Part shown: one piece after another, positions 9,804-19,193 of the stretch
Layout of the letters: every line of letters starts with the position of its first letter
Numbering within the stretch: the stretch's first letter is position 1
NCBI GenBank assembly: GCA_021713295.1
Contig: JAKJJU010000001.1
Coordinates: forward strand, 62,001-126,000
DNA length: 64,000 bases
Direction: 5' to 3'
DNA from: Thiotrichales bacterium 19S3-11
GTDB lineage: Bacteria > Pseudomonadota > Gammaproteobacteria > Francisellales > Francisellaceae
Program-made: the position numbers and the translations under genes
Notes under the pieces: model-generated
Databases searched by the model: none
What the model saw: the letters and a program-made list of their open reading frames with translations, nothing else
Told to the model about the DNA's origin: nothing

Positions 9804-12125
9804 ATGACACGAACTACTAATAATCTAGCTTCATATATTTGGTCATTGGCTGATTTATTGCGGGGGGATTTTAAACAAAGCCAATATGGCCGTATTATCC
9901 TACCTTTCACATTATTACGTCGACTCGAAGGTGTTTTAGAAGATACTAAAGATGCCGTATTAGCCAAATATGAAGAAATTAAACAATTAAACTACCCTGA
10001 AGAAGCACAAGAAAAAATATTATTACGTGCAACGAATGGATTGTCATTTTTTAACCTTTCTAAAATGGATTTATCTAAGCTTGGTGAAACTGGTGTTAAA
10101 TCGAATTTAGAGTCCTATATTCAAAGCTTTTCAAAAGATGCCCGTGAGATTTTTGAATACTTCAAATTTTTTGAATTTATTGGTCAACTTAACGATGCCA
10201 ACTTACTTTATAAGATCGTACAGAAAGTAAGACAAACTGACTTAAGCCCTAAAACGATTTCCAACCATGATATGGGGGTAGTATTTGAAGAACTTATTCG
10301 TCGATTTGCAGAAGGTTCCAATGAAACAGCTGGTGAACACTTCACCCCCCGAGATATTGTGCGTCTTACAACGTCACTGGTATTTATGGAAGATGATGAT
10401 GTTTTAACAAAATCTGGCATTATTCGCACGATATATGATCCTACGGCTGGTACTGGCGGTTTCTTATCTTCAGGAATGGAATATGTACATGAGTTAAACT
10501 CTCAAGCAGTAATGCGTGCTTTTGGGCAAGAATTAAATCCTGAAAGCTACGCGATATGTAAAGCAGATATGTTAATTAAAAACCAAGATGTAAGCAACAT
10601 TAAACTGGGTAATACACTTTCAGATGACCAGCTTTATGCTGATAAATTTGACTATATGCTTTCTAATCCACCTTTTGGTGTTGATTGGAAAAAAATAGAA
10701 AATAGCATCAAAGATGAGCATATATTAAAAGGTTTTGAAGGACGTTTTGGTCCAGGCCTACCTCGTGTTTCTGACGGTTCATTATTATTTCTATTACACT
10801 TAATTAGCAAGCTACGTGATACTTCTGAAGGGGGTGGACGAATTGGTATTATTTTAAATGGCTCACCATTATTTACTGGTAACGCAGGCTCTGGTGAATC
10901 TGAAATACGCCGTTATATCCTAGAAGCTGACTTGCTAGAGGCTATTGTGGCTCTACCTACAGATATGTTTTATAACACAGGCATTGCTACTTATATTTGG
11001 ATTTTATCGAATAAAAAAGCCGATGAGCGCAAAGGCAAAGTACAACTAATTAATGGTGTAAATTTATACAAAAAAATGCGTAAATCTTTAGGTGACAAGC
11101 GTAATGAAATGGGTGATAGCGATATCTCTACAATTACGCGATGTTTTGGTGAGTTTGAGGCAATAGATACAAAAGAACTTGATAAACCTGCTGAGCAAAA
11201 AAGCAATCGCGGACGCCAGTCCGAAAATCCCAAAGCAGATGCACCAAAAACCTTTGCTAGTAAAATTTTTGATACTCATGAATTTGGCTATCGCCGTATC
11301 ACGGTAGAACGTCCATTACGCCAATCTTTCCAATTTAGTGATGAGCGCATAGCTGAACTTCGCTTTGCACCAAAGCCTTACAATGCCGTAATGAAATGGA
11401 TTTATCAAGAATTTGGCCAGCATTGGTTAGATAATGAATCTTATGAACATTACGGCCAATTAAAAGATGTTGAAGAAGAAATTCGCAAAGAGATAAAAGC
11501 ACATTTTAGTGACTTAAAAGAAAAGCAAATTAAAGAAGTGCTAAACTCTAAAATTTGGCAAACACAAAAGCAGATTCTACTAAAAGCCAAACAGATACAA
11601 AAGCATATTGGTACAGCACAACATGACGATATGAATACTTTTGACGCAATGATTAAAGAAGCTTCTAAAGCATGTAATATTAAGCTTGAAGCCAAAGAGA
11701 AAAAACAAATTACCGATGCAGTGAGTTGGAAAAACCCTAAGGCTGAAAAAATCATTAAAAAAGTTCATAAAGACTCTGCTAATCCACTATATGGATTGTT
11801 TGAAGTTAATGGGCAAGTTGTAGAGTATAAAGCTGATGGTGATTTACGTGATTATGAAAATATACCACTTAACCCAAGTCAAAGTGTCAATGATTTAAAT
11901 GAAACCTATTTCAAAAAAGAAGTACACCCCCATGTGCCAGATGCTTGGATTGATGCGAGCAAAACAGATGCACAAGATCAGGAAGTCGGCATTGTTGGTT
12001 ATGAAATCCCTTTCAATCGCCATTTTTATGTCTACCAACCACCACGGGATTTAGCTGAAATTGATGCGGACTTGGATAAGGTAAGTAAAGAAATTATGAA
12101 GTTACTAGCAGAGGTAGAATCATAA
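9804..12125 (+). CDS. hsdM: type I restriction-modification DNA methyltransferase subunit HsdM
   Basis: The modification subunit of a type I system, which methylates adenine (N6) at the site chosen by HsdS. From the ATG at 9804 (773 residues), an N-terminal HsdM helical domain is followed by the FTPRDIVRL boundary motif, SAM motif I DPTAGTGG near residue 212 and catalytic motif IV NPPFG near residue 288. The long C-terminal extension (about residues 480-770) is coiled-coil-like and makes it larger than EcoKI HsdM (529). A TTG at 9777 is an alternative start but lacks support. It overlaps hsdS by one base, so the subunits are translationally coupled. Confidence 0.95.
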   Translation: MTRTTNNLASYIWSLADLLRGDFKQSQYGRIILPFTLLRRLEGVLEDTKDAVLAKYEEIKQLNYPEEAQEKILLRATNGLSFFNLSKMDLSKLGETGVKSNLESYIQSFSKDAREIFEYFKFFEFIGQLNDANLLYKIVQKVRQTDLSPKTISNHDMGVVFEELIRRFAEGSNETAGEHFTPRDIVRLTTSLVFMEDDDVLTKSGIIRTIYDPTAGTGGFLSSGMEYVHELNSQAVMRAFGQELNPESYAICKADMLIKNQDVSNIKLGNTLSDDQLYADKFDYMLSNPPFGVDWKKIENSIKDEHILKGFEGRFGPGLPRVSDGSLLFLLHLISKLRDTSEGGGRIGIILNGSPLFTGNAGSGESEIRRYILEADLLEAIVALPTDMFYNTGIATYIWILSNKKADERKGKVQLINGVNLYKKMRKSLGDKRNEMGDSDISTITRCFGEFEAIDTKELDKPAEQKSNRGRQSENPKADAPKTFASKIFDTHEFGYRRITVERPLRQSFQFSDERIAELRFAPKPYNAVMKWIYQEFGQHWLDNESYEHYGQLKDVEEEIRKEIKAHFSDLKEKQIKEVLNSKIWQTQKQILLKAKQIQKHIGTAQHDDMNTFDAMIKEASKACNIKLEAKEKKQITDAVSWKNPKAEKIIKKVHKDSANPLYGLFEVNGQVVEYKADGDLRDYENIPLNPSQSVNDLNETYFKKEVHPHVPDAWIDASKTDAQDQEVGIVGYEIPFNRHFYVYQPPRDLAEIDADLDKVSKEIMKLLAEVES

Positions 12126-13504
12126 TGGCAAAGTATAAAGCTTATCCAGAATATAAAGATTCTGGAGTTGAGTGGTTAAGGGATATACCTAAACACTGGA
12201 ATGTTACTCCAATAGGAAGACTATTTTGGCGCCTCAAAAGAACAGGTTACATATATAAAACTCTATTATCGGTTTATCGAGATTACGGTGTTATTCCAAA
12301 GACTAGTCGTGATGATAACTATAATAAGCCCTCTGAAGATTTGTCTCCATATCAATTGGTAAAGCCTAATGATTTGGTTATGAATAAAATGAAAGCCTGG
12401 CAAGGTTCAATTGCTATTTCTGAGTATGAAGGAATTGTTAGTCCTGCATATTTTGTTTATCCACCAAATGCTAAATTATTTGAAGTAGCTTACCCTAAAT
12501 ATATACATTACCTTTTACGCAACCCAATGTACATTGCCCAATATCTTAGACGCTCAAAAGGGATTAGAGTTAATCAGTGGGATTTAGATCCAGATGAATT
12601 CCAAAAGATTGAATTATTATTACCCACAAAAGACGAGCAATTAAAAATATTCAATTTTCTAGATCACGAAACCACCAAAATCGATACTCTAATTGAAAAA
12701 CAACAACAATTAATTGCACTTTTAAAAGAAAAACGACAAGCGGTAATTAGTCATGCCGTAACCAAAGGCTTAAACCCTGATGCATCAATGAAAAACTCTG
12801 GTGTTGAGTGGTTGGGAGAGGTGCCGGAGCATTGGAGAATAACTCGGATGAAGTATATTTCACTACTAACACCGAAAAAACCAGTTATTCAAAGAAATTT
12901 GCACTGTAGCTTTGTACCAATGGAAAAACTAAAGACTAACTCTATAGTTTTAGATGAAACACGTATAATTGATGATGTCTATGATGGTTATACTTACTTT
13001 AAAGATGCTGATATATTAATGGCAAAAGTCACGCCCTGTTTTGAGAACAAAAATATTGCTGTGGCTAAAAATTTAGTTAACAGTATTGGTTTTGGCTCTT
13101 CTGAAATTTATGTCATTCGTGCTAATGAAGATATATCAAATAGGTTTTTATATTATCGCTTGCAAGAAGATAGTTTTATGGAAACTGCTACGGCATCAAT
13201 GACTGGCGCAGGTGGATTAAAACGTGTCCCATCAGACTTTATCAATAATTATATTATCACCTTACCTAATCTTTCTGAACAGCAAAGAATCGCTGAATTT
13301 CTTGATCCAAAATGTAGCGTTTTTTCAAAGTTAATAGAAAATACTGAGTCCATGATCACACTAATGCAAGAAAAACGCACATCCCTAATTTCCGCTGCAG
13401 TTACAGGTAAAATTGACGTTAGAAACTGGCAAGATTCAAGAACATCAAATAAAGAAGAAATGGAAAAGAATAACAAGGAAGCACTACATGAGTTTACAAG
13501 GTAG
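12125..13504 (+). CDS. hsdS: type I restriction-modification specificity subunit HsdS
   Basis: The DNA-recognition subunit, 459 residues. Two target-recognition domains are each introduced by the family signature SGVEWL-x2-(I/V)-P-x-HW (near residues 11-23 and 223-236). They are separated by central and terminal helical spacers containing LIEKQQQLIALLKEKRQAVISHAV and LMQEKRTSLISAAVTG. The two halves recognise the two parts of a bipartite site, which cannot be deduced here. The start overlaps the hsdM stop (TAATG), and the last 17 bases overlap the hsdR start. The tail after DVRNWQD is a short polar extension. Confidence 0.95.
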   Translation: MAKYKAYPEYKDSGVEWLRDIPKHWNVTPIGRLFWRLKRTGYIYKTLLSVYRDYGVIPKTSRDDNYNKPSEDLSPYQLVKPNDLVMNKMKAWQGSIAISEYEGIVSPAYFVYPPNAKLFEVAYPKYIHYLLRNPMYIAQYLRRSKGIRVNQWDLDPDEFQKIELLLPTKDEQLKIFNFLDHETTKIDTLIEKQQQLIALLKEKRQAVISHAVTKGLNPDASMKNSGVEWLGEVPEHWRITRMKYISLLTPKKPVIQRNLHCSFVPMEKLKTNSIVLDETRIIDDVYDGYTYFKDADILMAKVTPCFENKNIAVAKNLVNSIGFGSSEIYVIRANEDISNRFLYYRLQEDSFMETATASMTGAGGLKRVPSDFINNYIITLPNLSEQQRIAEFLDPKCSVFSKLIENTESMITLMQEKRTSLISAAVTGKIDVRNWQDSRTSNKEEMEKNNKEALHEFTR

Positions 13505-16500
13505 TTCTAATCAAACAAAAGAAACACAGTTTCAATCTGATGTTATCCAACAACTTTTAAAAAACGGGTGGTGCTTAGGAAAATCAAAAAATTATAATCG
13601 AAAACTTGCGCTGTATGAAGAAGATATTTTGGGTTTTGTAAAAGAAACTCAACCAAAACAATGGCAAAAATACTGTGAACTTTATCCTAATAACCCAGAA
13701 CAAAACTTCCTAGAACGTGTAGCAACACAGTTAAATAAAGCTGATCCCAATGCTGCCAATAAAGAATTACGAACCTTTGGTACTTTAGGTGTGCTACGTC
13801 ATGAGTTGCGTGACAGAGGTACTCGTTTTAGCTTATGCCAATTTAAACCAGACCATAATTTAAACCCAGATACCATCTTGCGCTATAAAAGTAACCGCTT
13901 ACGTGTGGTACCTGAGCTTGTCTACTCACCCTGGGCTACTGAAAAATATGAAGCTGAAACGGAAAAGCGCGCTAAAAAATGGCGTATCGATTTAGTATTA
14001 TTTGTAAATGGTTTACCTGTTGCAACACTTGAGCTTAAAAGTGAATTTAAACAGGCAGTTCAAAATGCTATACACCAATATAAAACAACACGTTTTGCCA
14101 CTGATCCAATAACCAAAAAGCCAGAACCATTGCTAACTTTTAAACGTGGTGCTTTAGTTCATTTTGCTGTTAGCCAATATGAAGTGTATATGACTACACG
14201 CCTTAAAGACCAAGATACGTTTTTTTTACCTTTTAACAAAGGCACAAAAGAAGGCGGTGCAGGTAATGATGTGCCTGAAGATATCAAACAATACGCAACG
14301 GATTATTTATGGAATGAAATACTATTACCAGATAACTTACTTAATATTTTAGCCCGTTTTATACATTTAGAAATTAAAGAAAAAGAAGACTGGGAAGGAC
14401 GTAGATATAAAGAAGAAAATATAATTTTTCCTCGTTACCACCAGTGGGATGTAGTAACCAAATTAGTAAGTGCCGCGCGCATGGAAGGCCCAGGACAAAA
14501 ATATCTGATCCAACATAGTGCAGGCTCTGGTAAATCTAACTCAATTGCTTGGACGGCACATCAATTATCATCCTTGCATAATGAAAATGGTAATAAACAG
14601 TTTGATTCAATTATCATCGTTACCGATAGAAATGTATTGGATGCCCAGTTACAAGAGACTATTTCACAGTTTTCCAGCGTAGAAGGTGTGGTGGGTAGAA
14701 TTAATAGACAAGAAGGCGAAGGCTCAAAGTCAGAGAAACTTGCAAAAGCACTGGAAAGCGCACAACCGATTATTATTGTCACTATTCAAACCTTCCCCTA
14801 TGTACTTAAAGCAATTGAAAATAATGTAAGTTTGAAATCACGTAATTATGCAGTTATAGCTGATGAAGCTCATTCATCTCAGACTGGCTCTACTGCTCGT
14901 CAACTAAAAGAAGTTTTGATGATTGATGGCTCAAATAATGATGAAGAAGAACTTTCAACAGAAGACATTTTAGATGCTGCTGTTGCTTCACGTCGTGTAT
15001 CCACAAATCTAAGCTATTTGGCGTTTACCGCAACACCTAAAACTAAAACACTTGAATTATTTGGACGTTTACCCAATCCTGAACTCTCATCTTCACGTAC
15101 TAATATGCCAGAAGCTTACCATGTATATAGTATGCGCCAAGCGATTGAAGAGGGTTTTATTTTAGATGTATTAAAAAATTACACTAATTATAAAGTAGCT
15201 TATAACTTAGCCATGAAAATTCAAGGTGCTGACGAAGAGGTTGATAGTAAAAAAGCTAAAGTTAAACTTAACCAATGGGCGCGCTTACATGATTACAACA
15301 TCAGTCAGAAAGTTCGAGTAATCATTGAACACTTTAAAGATAACATTATGGGATTACTGGGCGGCCATGCTAAAGCAATGGTTGTCACTAGCTCACGCAA
15401 AGAAGCAGTTCGATACAAACTTGCATTTGATAAATATATTACCGAAAAAGGCTATAAAAGCATCTTTGCAATGATAGCGTTCTCAGGTGAAGTTGAGTTT
15501 ACTAATAAAGACCCAAATGCTAAAAATTTGATAGGTAAAAAATTTACTGAAGGTAACATGAATCCTGACCTCAAAGGCCGTGATATGCGCAAGGCTTTTG
15601 ATTCGAGTGATTATCAAGTAATGATTGTGGCTGATAAATTTCAAACAGGCTTTGACCAACCTAAACTATGTGCCATGTATGTTGATAAAAAGCTAGCTCA
15701 TGTGGAATGTGTACAAACGCTTTCACGCTTAAATCGTACCTATCCAGGTAAAGCTGAAACAGGTACTTTTGTACTAGACTTTGTAAATGATCCCGATGAT
15801 ATTTTATCTGCATTTCAACCCTATTACCAAACTACAGAACTTGTTGACGTCTCTAACCCTGATTTGATTTTTGATCTATTCGACAAATTACGAGCTTCAG
15901 GAATCTTTACTTGGAGCGAGGTAGAGCAGTTTTGTAATGCATTCTTCATTAAAAACAAAAGCAATGCCGCAATTGCTAATATCTGCAAGCCCGCTGTGGA
16001 TCGATGGAATATTCGCTACAAAAACGCTATTGAAGCTTATGATTTAGCTAAAGAGATGGTTGAACGGACACGAAAGACCGATGATGCTGTCTTGATAGCT
16101 AATGCAGAAAATAGCTTTAAAGAATGTAGACAAGAAAAAGACATGCTAGAGATTTTCAAAAAAGATTTAGGCACATTTGTGCGCTTTTATGAGTTTATGT
16201 CTCAAATAGTTGATTACAACGATAAAGAACTAGAAAAATTAAGCTTATATGCAAGAAGTTTACGCCCAATGCTGAGAGAAGCTATTACTGATGACGATCC
16301 AATAGACCTAGATAATGTTATACTAAGCCATTATCGCTTATCTAAAATTCGCCAACAAGATATTAAACTCAAAGTAGATGCAAATGAAAAGTTAGAGCCT
16401 GGAAAAGGTTTAGGTACAGCAAAAGCTCGTGATAAAAAAGAAGAGTTTCTTTCACAAATCATTGAGCGACTAAATGAAATTTTTATTACTGATAAATTGA

Positions 16501-16751
16501 CCGAAAAAGATTTAGTAAATTATGCCTATACCGTTTGTGATAAAGTTAGAGAAGATAAGCACGTAATGAGCCAAATTGCTAATAATACACCTGAACAAAT
16601 CATGTTAGGTGCTTTTCCTAAAGCTGTGGATGATGCTGTAATAGATAGTAGTGATGCTCATCAAAATCAAATGATGCAGCTATTATCAGATTCATCTAAA
16701 GCTGAAAAATTTAAAAAAATTATTCTTCAATTATTAACAGTTTCTGAGTAA
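13488..16751 (+). CDS. hsdR: type I restriction endonuclease/translocase subunit HsdR
   Basis: The motor and nuclease subunit, 1087 residues from the ATG at 13488, which has an AAGGA site and overlaps the hsdS end. An N-terminal PD-(D/E)xK nuclease core is seen in RIDLVLFVNGLPVATLELKS. It is followed by a superfamily 2 helicase: Walker A SAGSGKS near residues 344-350, Walker B DEAH at 459-462, motif III FTATP, and the later motifs QTGFDQP and QTLSRLNR. The protein pulls in unmethylated DNA and cuts at a distance. The reading frame and all key motifs are intact, so the system looks functional. Confidence 0.96.
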   Translation: MSLQGSSNQTKETQFQSDVIQQLLKNGWCLGKSKNYNRKLALYEEDILGFVKETQPKQWQKYCELYPNNPEQNFLERVATQLNKADPNAANKELRTFGTLGVLRHELRDRGTRFSLCQFKPDHNLNPDTILRYKSNRLRVVPELVYSPWATEKYEAETEKRAKKWRIDLVLFVNGLPVATLELKSEFKQAVQNAIHQYKTTRFATDPITKKPEPLLTFKRGALVHFAVSQYEVYMTTRLKDQDTFFLPFNKGTKEGGAGNDVPEDIKQYATDYLWNEILLPDNLLNILARFIHLEIKEKEDWEGRRYKEENIIFPRYHQWDVVTKLVSAARMEGPGQKYLIQHSAGSGKSNSIAWTAHQLSSLHNENGNKQFDSIIIVTDRNVLDAQLQETISQFSSVEGVVGRINRQEGEGSKSEKLAKALESAQPIIIVTIQTFPYVLKAIENNVSLKSRNYAVIADEAHSSQTGSTARQLKEVLMIDGSNNDEEELSTEDILDAAVASRRVSTNLSYLAFTATPKTKTLELFGRLPNPELSSSRTNMPEAYHVYSMRQAIEEGFILDVLKNYTNYKVAYNLAMKIQGADEEVDSKKAKVKLNQWARLHDYNISQKVRVIIEHFKDNIMGLLGGHAKAMVVTSSRKEAVRYKLAFDKYITEKGYKSIFAMIAFSGEVEFTNKDPNAKNLIGKKFTEGNMNPDLKGRDMRKAFDSSDYQVMIVADKFQTGFDQPKLCAMYVDKKLAHVECVQTLSRLNRTYPGKAETGTFVLDFVNDPDDILSAFQPYYQTTELVDVSNPDLIFDLFDKLRASGIFTWSEVEQFCNAFFIKNKSNAAIANICKPAVDRWNIRYKNAIEAYDLAKEMVERTRKTDDAVLIANAENSFKECRQEKDMLEIFKKDLGTFVRFYEFMSQIVDYNDKELEKLSLYARSLRPMLREAITDDDPIDLDNVILSHYRLSKIRQQDIKLKVDANEKLEPGKGLGTAKARDKKEEFLSQIIERLNEIFITDKLTEKDLVNYAYTVCDKVREDKHVMSQIANNTPEQIMLGAFPKAVDDAVIDSSDAHQNQMMQLLSDSSKAEKFKKIILQLLTVSE

Positions 16752-16799
16752 GTAAGTGTATGTGTTACCTTCTCATGCACAATTGAATTTTGCTTTTAG

Positions 16800-16817
16800 C
16801 AGTACTAATAACAGTAC
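16800..16817. repeat. paired CAGTAC repeat, right island end
   Basis: CAGTAC at 16800-16805 and 16812-16817 repeats the spacing and orientation of the left-end pair. The surrounding bases are also similar (T-T-T-T-A before, C-A-T-x-A-C after). It lies just after hsdR and about 55 bases before the attR-like site. Confidence 0.5.
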
Positions 16818-16871
16818 CATAACGTACGCCATTCAATTAACAAGATAAAATTCAATTAATTAAACTATCAA

Positions 16872-16891
16872 TTCAACTCCCGCCTCCACCA
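16872..16891 (+). other. attR-like site: displaced ssrA 3' end
   Basis: A 20-base copy of the ssrA T-arm-to-CCA end, starting TTCAACTCCCGC and ending CTCCACCA, in the same orientation as ssrA. It lacks one 3-base unit relative to 9051-9073. No tRNA-like body precedes it, so it is a site relic and not an RNA gene. It marks the right edge of the island. Confidence 0.8.
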
Positions 16892-17002
16892 AATATCATT
16901 TTTATAACAAAACAAAAGAATAGCAATATATAAGCTTCTTTTTGAAAAAAATGCAACCTATAAGATTCTTAAAAGATCAAAAGAAATAAATATGATGCTT
17001 TT

Positions 17003-17707
17003 TTAGTTAATTTTCAGGTTATTATTCGTCATTTTTATTTCATCAATAATCGCATCAACCAAGCACTTCGAAGAATCAATAATCACAATATCATCTAACC
17101 GCATTTGCTCAAAAATAACAGAAATATCTGTACAACCTATAATCATACAATCGATATGATGTTGCTCTATTTCAAAAATGAGTTCTTGAGCCAGCTTATT
17201 AATTTCATTTTTATCAACATTCATCTTTACTACATTAATTAAACGGTTGACAAGTTTTTGCCATGACTTGTGAAAAGTATAGTGTTTATTAGCTTTAATA
17301 ATTTGCCTTTGATATAAATTACTTTGCATAGTTGTCTCAGTCGCTAATAAAGTGATATTGTAAGCTTTGTGAGGAATTTTATTGATCGTAGCTTCTATGA
17401 TATCTAATAGTTTTATATCTAATGATGCTTGTAATTGTTCAAAATATCTATGGGCGGTATTACATGGCATTGCAATAAAATTTGCCCCCCAACGCTGTAA
17501 ATTTAATAATCCAGCTTTAATTGTCTCTTGCATATTTTGATGATTAATTTCTCGATCTAGGTAAAATGGTGTTGGTAATGAATAAATTAAGACATGCGGA
17601 AAATCAATATCATATTTAACCTTAAATTCGCTCTGCCAGCCTTTCATTAATAAGTCTATAAAAGGTGCTGTAGATAAAGGCCCCATACCTGCTAAAATTC
17701 CGATCAT
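17003..17707 (-). CDS. aspartate/glutamate racemase family protein
   Basis: A cofactor-independent amino-acid racemase of 234 residues. Two catalytic cysteines sit in the expected motifs, MPCNTAH near residues 79-85 and IIGCTDIS near 193-200. The N-terminus MIGILAGMGPLST is typical of the aspartate-racemase branch (RacX/YgeA-like). The physiological amino acid is not predictable from sequence. A diverged copy of its first 15 codons survives at 21403-21455. It lies just outside the island end and downstream of fic on the same strand, 128 bases away. Confidence 0.88.
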   Translation of the reverse strand: MIGILAGMGPLSTAPFIDLLMKGWQSEFKVKYDIDFPHVLIYSLPTPFYLDREINHQNMQETIKAGLLNLQRWGANFIAMPCNTAHRYFEQLQASLDIKLLDIIEATINKIPHKAYNITLLATETTMQSNLYQRQIIKANKHYTFHKSWQKLVNRLINVVKMNVDKNEINKLAQELIFEIEQHHIDCMIIGCTDISVIFEQMRLDDIVIIDSSKCLVDAIIDEIKMTNNNLKIN

Positions 17708-17835
17708 GATAAAATAGCTCCATCATTTTTTATAAAATGTTAATCGGCGGCACTCTAGCGCTACTTGAACCTTTCAAATAACAGTTAAAGTCATTGTGTG
17801 AACTCTATATCTTCGAACTTTCATCGATTATTCAA

Positions 17836-18927
17836 TCAGCTACCCTCTTGAAATAAAATATCCATAAATCTAATGTTAATATAAATTTTTTCTCTTCCTA
17901 CTTCTATTTCTTTTAAAATATTTTCACTTACAAGTTTTTTAAGATATTCCGAAGCAGTCTGCCTCTTTGCTATACCTTCATCTACCAAGTTAACAATTCT
18001 ACAATAAGGTTGGACAAACAATAGCTCAACTAGTTCTCTTGAATATACTTTTGGAAGTTTAGCTTTAACATTATTTATAGTTTCTTCCATCAAACCAACA
18101 ATTGCCTTAATTTTTCTGCATGTCCAGACAGAGGTATTTTCTACCGCATCCAGCATGTAGATAATCCAGGCCTCCCAATCCTTTTCTAACGTTACATTTA
18201 AAAGATTTTGGTAGTACTCTTTCTTGTTTTTAATAATGTAACGACTCAAATACAATACTGGAATATTCAATAATCCCTGTTCAATTAAGTATAATATGTT
18301 TAAGATTCGCCCTGTACGACCATTACCGTCTATAAATGGGTGAATTGCTTCAAACTGGTAATGCGATACTGCCATTTTTACTAAAGGATCAACATCACTT
18401 TGATCATGCAAAAATATTTCCCAATTGTATAGCTTTTCTCTAAGAAGTGCTTCTCCTTCTGGAGGAGTATATATTATTTTACCCGTACTTTGGTTAGATA
18501 GTGTTATCCCAGAGACTTTTCTTACTTTCATCTCCATGCCACGCAAGGTTGAGCATAAATCTTCTGCTAGCACCGTATTAATTGGTCTTGATTTAATTAC
18601 TTTAAAGCCTTCTCTTAAAGCTGATCTATAACGTAACGCTTCTTTTGTCGCTGAGTCCGTATGAGTTTCAGATATACTATTAGCATACTGGAAAAGCTTA
18701 TCTGTTGTTGTCACAATATTTTCAATTTCAGAACTTGCTTGTGCTTCCAACAATGGTAATGTATTTATCAATACACTTTGATTAGGTAAAAGCTCCGCTG
18801 CTTTCTTTAACTCGGCTAATGCTACTCGTGCTTGAATACATTTTTTCAGTATTTTTTTACTTTCTATATCTTTTTTTGGTGGTAAATTTGGCAATTCATT
18901 ATAGGGTTTTTTGACATCTATTTTCAT
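17836..18927 (-). CDS. Fic domain protein with C-terminal winged helix (class II)
   Basis: A Fic-fold enzyme, most likely an AMPylator, of 363 residues. The active-site motif HPFIDGNGRTGR is complete (His196 to Arg207). An N-terminal inhibitory helix S65-x3-E69-N70 matches the class II (S/T)xxxE(G/N) motif, so activity should be self-restrained. The C-terminal region, about 275-350, has a winged-helix look and may bind DNA. Directly upstream lies an array of ATATGTCGA-type half-sites, consistent with autoregulation. The target protein is unknown. It could act in bacterial stress control or on host proteins; no signal peptide is present. Confidence 0.92.
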   Translation of the reverse strand: MKIDVKKPYNELPNLPPKKDIESKKILKKCIQARVALAELKKAAELLPNQSVLINTLPLLEAQASSEIENIVTTTDKLFQYANSISETHTDSATKEALRYRSALREGFKVIKSRPINTVLAEDLCSTLRGMEMKVRKVSGITLSNQSTGKIIYTPPEGEALLREKLYNWEIFLHDQSDVDPLVKMAVSHYQFEAIHPFIDGNGRTGRILNILYLIEQGLLNIPVLYLSRYIIKNKKEYYQNLLNVTLEKDWEAWIIYMLDAVENTSVWTCRKIKAIVGLMEETINNVKAKLPKVYSRELVELLFVQPYCRIVNLVDEGIAKRQTASEYLKKLVSENILKEIEVGREKIYINIRFMDILFQEGS

Positions 18928-18950
18928 AATATGTTTAAATTTTATAAATA

Positions 18951-19031
18951 TATCGACATATTTTCAGGATATGTCGATGGCATAAACATGTCAAGGAAAC
19001 ATGTCGAAAAAATAGAAAAATATCGACATAT
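18951..19031. promoter_or_regulatory. half-site array upstream of fic
   Basis: TATCGACATAT (18951-18961) and its inverse ATATGTCGAT (18969-18978) form a dyad. AAACATGTC (18984-18992) and AAACATGTCG (18997-19006) are direct repeats of the same half-site, and TATCGACATAT recurs at 19021-19031. Five related half-sites in 80 bases immediately before the fic start codon suggest cooperative repressor binding, plausibly by the winged helix of the Fic protein itself. Confidence 0.6.
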
Positions 19032-19107
19032 TTTTATGATTTTAATTATACGAACATAATTTTATCCGTGTTTTTTAAAAAATAAATTCAAATTAATTTT
19101 ATCTAAA

Positions 19108-19159
19108 ACAACATGTTGTATTCTATTGTGCAATATTTTTTGCCTTTTATTGCACAATA
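19108..19159. promoter_or_regulatory. cluster of perfect dyads between MFS gene and fic
   Basis: ACAACATGTTGT (19108-19119) is a perfect palindrome. TATTGTGCAATA (19124-19135) and TATTGCACAATA (19148-19159) are perfect inverted copies 12 bases apart. They lie just beyond the MFS stop codon and upstream of fic. They could be a terminator hairpin for the MFS transcript (no strong U-run follows) or operators for fic. Confidence 0.5.
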
Positions 19160-19193
19160 TTGCCGATTTAGAATCAATCAGATCATCGCAATG

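Larger units (their letters stand above)
9074..16891. mobile_element. ssrA-integrated genomic island carrying type I restriction-modification
   Basis: About 7.8 kb is bounded by the ssrA 3' end and its displaced, slightly shortened copy. It contains a 125-codon protein gene and hsdM-hsdS-hsdR. No integrase, excisionase or transposase was found inside, so the element appears immobilised or depends on a recombinase elsewhere. Paired CAGTAC repeats with a 12-base period lie near both ends. The island character is inferred from the direct repeats and cargo; base composition does not differ obviously from the flanks by eye. Confidence 0.75.

Noticed and set aside
9761-9967. Minus-strand ORF opposite the start of hsdM
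   Set aside because: It lies wholly in the antisense of a well-supported gene, lacks family features and has no ribosome-binding site of note.
10991-11768. Several minus-strand ORFs within hsdM
   Set aside because: Antisense shadows of the Lys/Glu-rich hsdM coding frame; they read as Phe/Ser/Cys-rich sequence typical of antisense translation.
13413-13487. Upstream extension of hsdR within hsdS
   Set aside because: The extra codons overlap hsdS in another frame, and the ATG at 13488 has a clear AAGGA site and a typical HsdR start.
16872-16891. Possible tRNA or second tmRNA 3' end
   Set aside because: Only the T-arm-to-CCA segment is present, with no acceptor or anticodon arm upstream, so it is an att-like relic.
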